Positions 63,027 through 64,000 of a stretch of 64,000 nucleotides of DNA are shown here, piece after piece (position 1 is the stretch's first letter; every line of letters starts with the position of its first letter). A model generated the notes under the pieces. The model searched no databases. It worked only from the letters and a program-made list of their open reading frames with translations, and was not told where the DNA came from. The position numbers were made by a program, and so were the translations under genes. The stretch spans positions 1-64,000 of the forward strand of contig DASYNP010000007.1 in assembly GCA_036008465.1 (NCBI GenBank). Direction: 5' to 3'. The stretch is from DASPSM01 sp036008465 (GTDB lineage Bacteria; Planctomycetota; Planctomycetia; Planctomycetales; Planctomycetaceae).

Positions 63027-64000
63027 GTGCCTGCCAGACTTGCAATTTTCGGCCATCCGCCCGCATTCGACGCGCCGCTGCACGTTGGACGGCCCAATCT
63101 TCCGGACAAGCAGGCAATCCTTGGACGAATTTCTGGGGCCCTGGAATCCGGTTGGCTGACAAACGGGGGTCCGCTGGTTGCAGAATTCGAGCGCCGCGTA
63201 GCCAGCGAAACGGAAGTCAAACATTGCATCGCAACGTGCAACGGAACCGCGGCGCTCGAGCTGGCGATCCGAGCTTTGGGCCTCGTTGGCGAGGTGACTG
63301 TCCCCGCTTACACCTTTGTCGCGACGGCCCATGCGCTCGCGTGGCATGGTTTGCACCCCGTCTTTTGCGACGTCGATCCGGCCACGCACACGCTCGACCC
63401 CGAGCAGGTCGCACAAATGATCGGTCCGCGGACCGCGGCCATCTTGGGCGTGCACTTGTGGGGTCGCTCGTGCGACGTGGCAGCACTCGCTGCCGTTGCC
63501 CGTGAACACGCGATTCCACTTCTCTTCGACGCGGCGCACGCCTTCGGGTCGACCTATCAAGGAAAGTCGATCGGCGGATTCGGAGTGTGCGAGACGTTCA
63601 GTTTCCACGCGACGAAATTCGTCCATTGCGGCGAAGGGGGCGCGGTCACGACAAACGACGACCGACTTGCCGAGCGCGTTCGCCAGCTGAGAAATTTCGG
63701 CTTCGCCGGTGGCGACCGTGTGACATCGCTGGGCATTAACGCCAAGATGAGCGAGCTGTCCGCGGCCGTCGGGCTGACGTCACTCGATAGCATGGCGACG
63801 ATCGTCGCCGTCAACCGTCAGAACTACGAGGCCTATCGCCGCCGTCTGCGGCCGCTGGCCGGCCTCACGCTTCTCCCCCTCGACGAGCGTGAGAAAAGCA
63901 ACTATCAGTACGTCGTGGTCGAGGTCGATGCGCGGATCGCCGGACTTACGCGGGACGAACTGATCGCCGTGCTGGTGGCGGAAAACGTGCTGGCCCGCCG
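63027..64000 (+). CDS. DegT/DnrJ/EryC1 aminotransferase, partial
   Basis: A PLP-dependent sugar aminotransferase that runs off the end of the window; 324 codons are visible. The GTG at 63027 is preferred, with GGAG 9 bases upstream (63015-63018); an in-frame stop lies at 62988. Motifs: GGPLVAEFERRVA, CIATCNGTAALELAIRALG, EVTVPAYTFVATAHA, FDAAHAFGSTY, and the PLP lysine Lys197 in FHATKFVHCGEGGA. Family members make 3-amino or 4-amino sugars for surface glycans. With the glycosyltransferase before it, this may begin a glycan-synthesis locus. Confidence 0.9.
   Translation, partial: MPARLAIFGHPPAFDAPLHVGRPNLPDKQAILGRISGALESGWLTNGGPLVAEFERRVASETEVKHCIATCNGTAALELAIRALGLVGEVTVPAYTFVATAHALAWHGLHPVFCDVDPATHTLDPEQVAQMIGPRTAAILGVHLWGRSCDVAALAAVAREHAIPLLFDAAHAFGSTYQGKSIGGFGVCETFSFHATKFVHCGEGGAVTTNDDRLAERVRQLRNFGFAGGDRVTSLGINAKMSELSAAVGLTSLDSMATIVAVNRQNYEAYRRRLRPLAGLTLLPLDEREKSNYQYVVVEVDARIAGLTRDELIAVLVAENVLAR

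Noticed and set aside
62987..63505. A frame starting at the ATG at 62987 that overlaps the glycosyltransferase stop
   Set aside because: It is in a different frame from the aminotransferase motifs and encodes Arg/Cys-rich sequence without a family; the GTG at 63027 opens the right frame.

Overview
The window reads as a GC-rich chromosomal segment of a planctomycete, most likely of the Pirellulales. The main reasons are a DUF1549/DUF1553 protein paired with a DUF1501 protein, a second DUF1501 gene followed by a very large beta-propeller/HEAT/cytochrome c protein, two DUF1559 proteins (one with a classic prepilin N-terminus), a DUF1571 protein, and a TPR protein ending in two RNA-polymerase-alpha-CTD-like domains. 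I see no rRNA, tRNA, CRISPR array, transposase or phage gene.

Layout. 0.1-2.1 kb: a Tat-exported protein of unknown function and a small PGPGW membrane protein. 2.5-9.0 kb: a fatty-acid degradation block (acyl-CoA synthetase, DUF1571 protein, thiolase, fused enoyl-CoA hydratase/3-hydroxyacyl-CoA dehydrogenase). 9.2-12.6 kb: exported penicillin-acylase-family enzyme and an exported alpha/beta hydrolase. 12.8-21.0 kb: minus-strand genes for an HDOD regulator, two polytopic membrane proteins, FolE, a SpoIID-like protein and the TPR/alpha-CTD protein. 21.3-25.1 kb: DUF1549 + DUF1501 pair. 25.1-26.9 kb: two small membrane proteins and a repeat-rich non-coding stretch. 26.9-33.3 kb: coiled-coil exported protein, HrpB helicase, SpoT/MESH1-like HD hydrolase, DUF1559 pseudopilin-like protein, a repeat-motif protein and a small Cys protein.

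33.4-42.0 kb is the most unusual part. A promoter-led operon encodes a protein with a TonB-like membrane anchor but a von Willebrand A domain instead of the TonB C-terminus, followed at once by ExbB/TolQ and two ExbD/TolR proteins. Facing it on the other strand are a 625-residue protein with a possible ChaN/DUF5682-like N-terminus, a MoxR-type AAA+ ATPase and an FHA-GAF-PP2C phosphatase. Three copies of a long inverted-repeat family built on GAAGCACGAATGACGAAGGA lie in the gaps of this part.

42.1-46.9 kb: an enlarged aspartate carbamoyltransferase, a cyclase-fold protein with two DUF4159 domains and a dienelactone hydrolase. 47.0-52.4 kb: YtrA-type GntR regulator, ABC ATPase, ABC-2 permease with a very large C-terminal extension, and a DUF1559-core protein. 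52.5-54.8 kb: PadR regulator with a strong promoter and palindromic operator, overlapping a HAAS-like/PDZ-like membrane protein. 54.8-60.9 kb: DUF1501, PVC-type cytochrome c and a DUF4185-like exported protein. 61.0-64.0 kb: an O-GlcNAc-transferase-like TPR glycosyltransferase and a DegT-family sugar aminotransferase that runs off the window, perhaps the start of a surface-glycan locus.

All assignments come from reading the sequence and from remembered family signatures. No database search was made.
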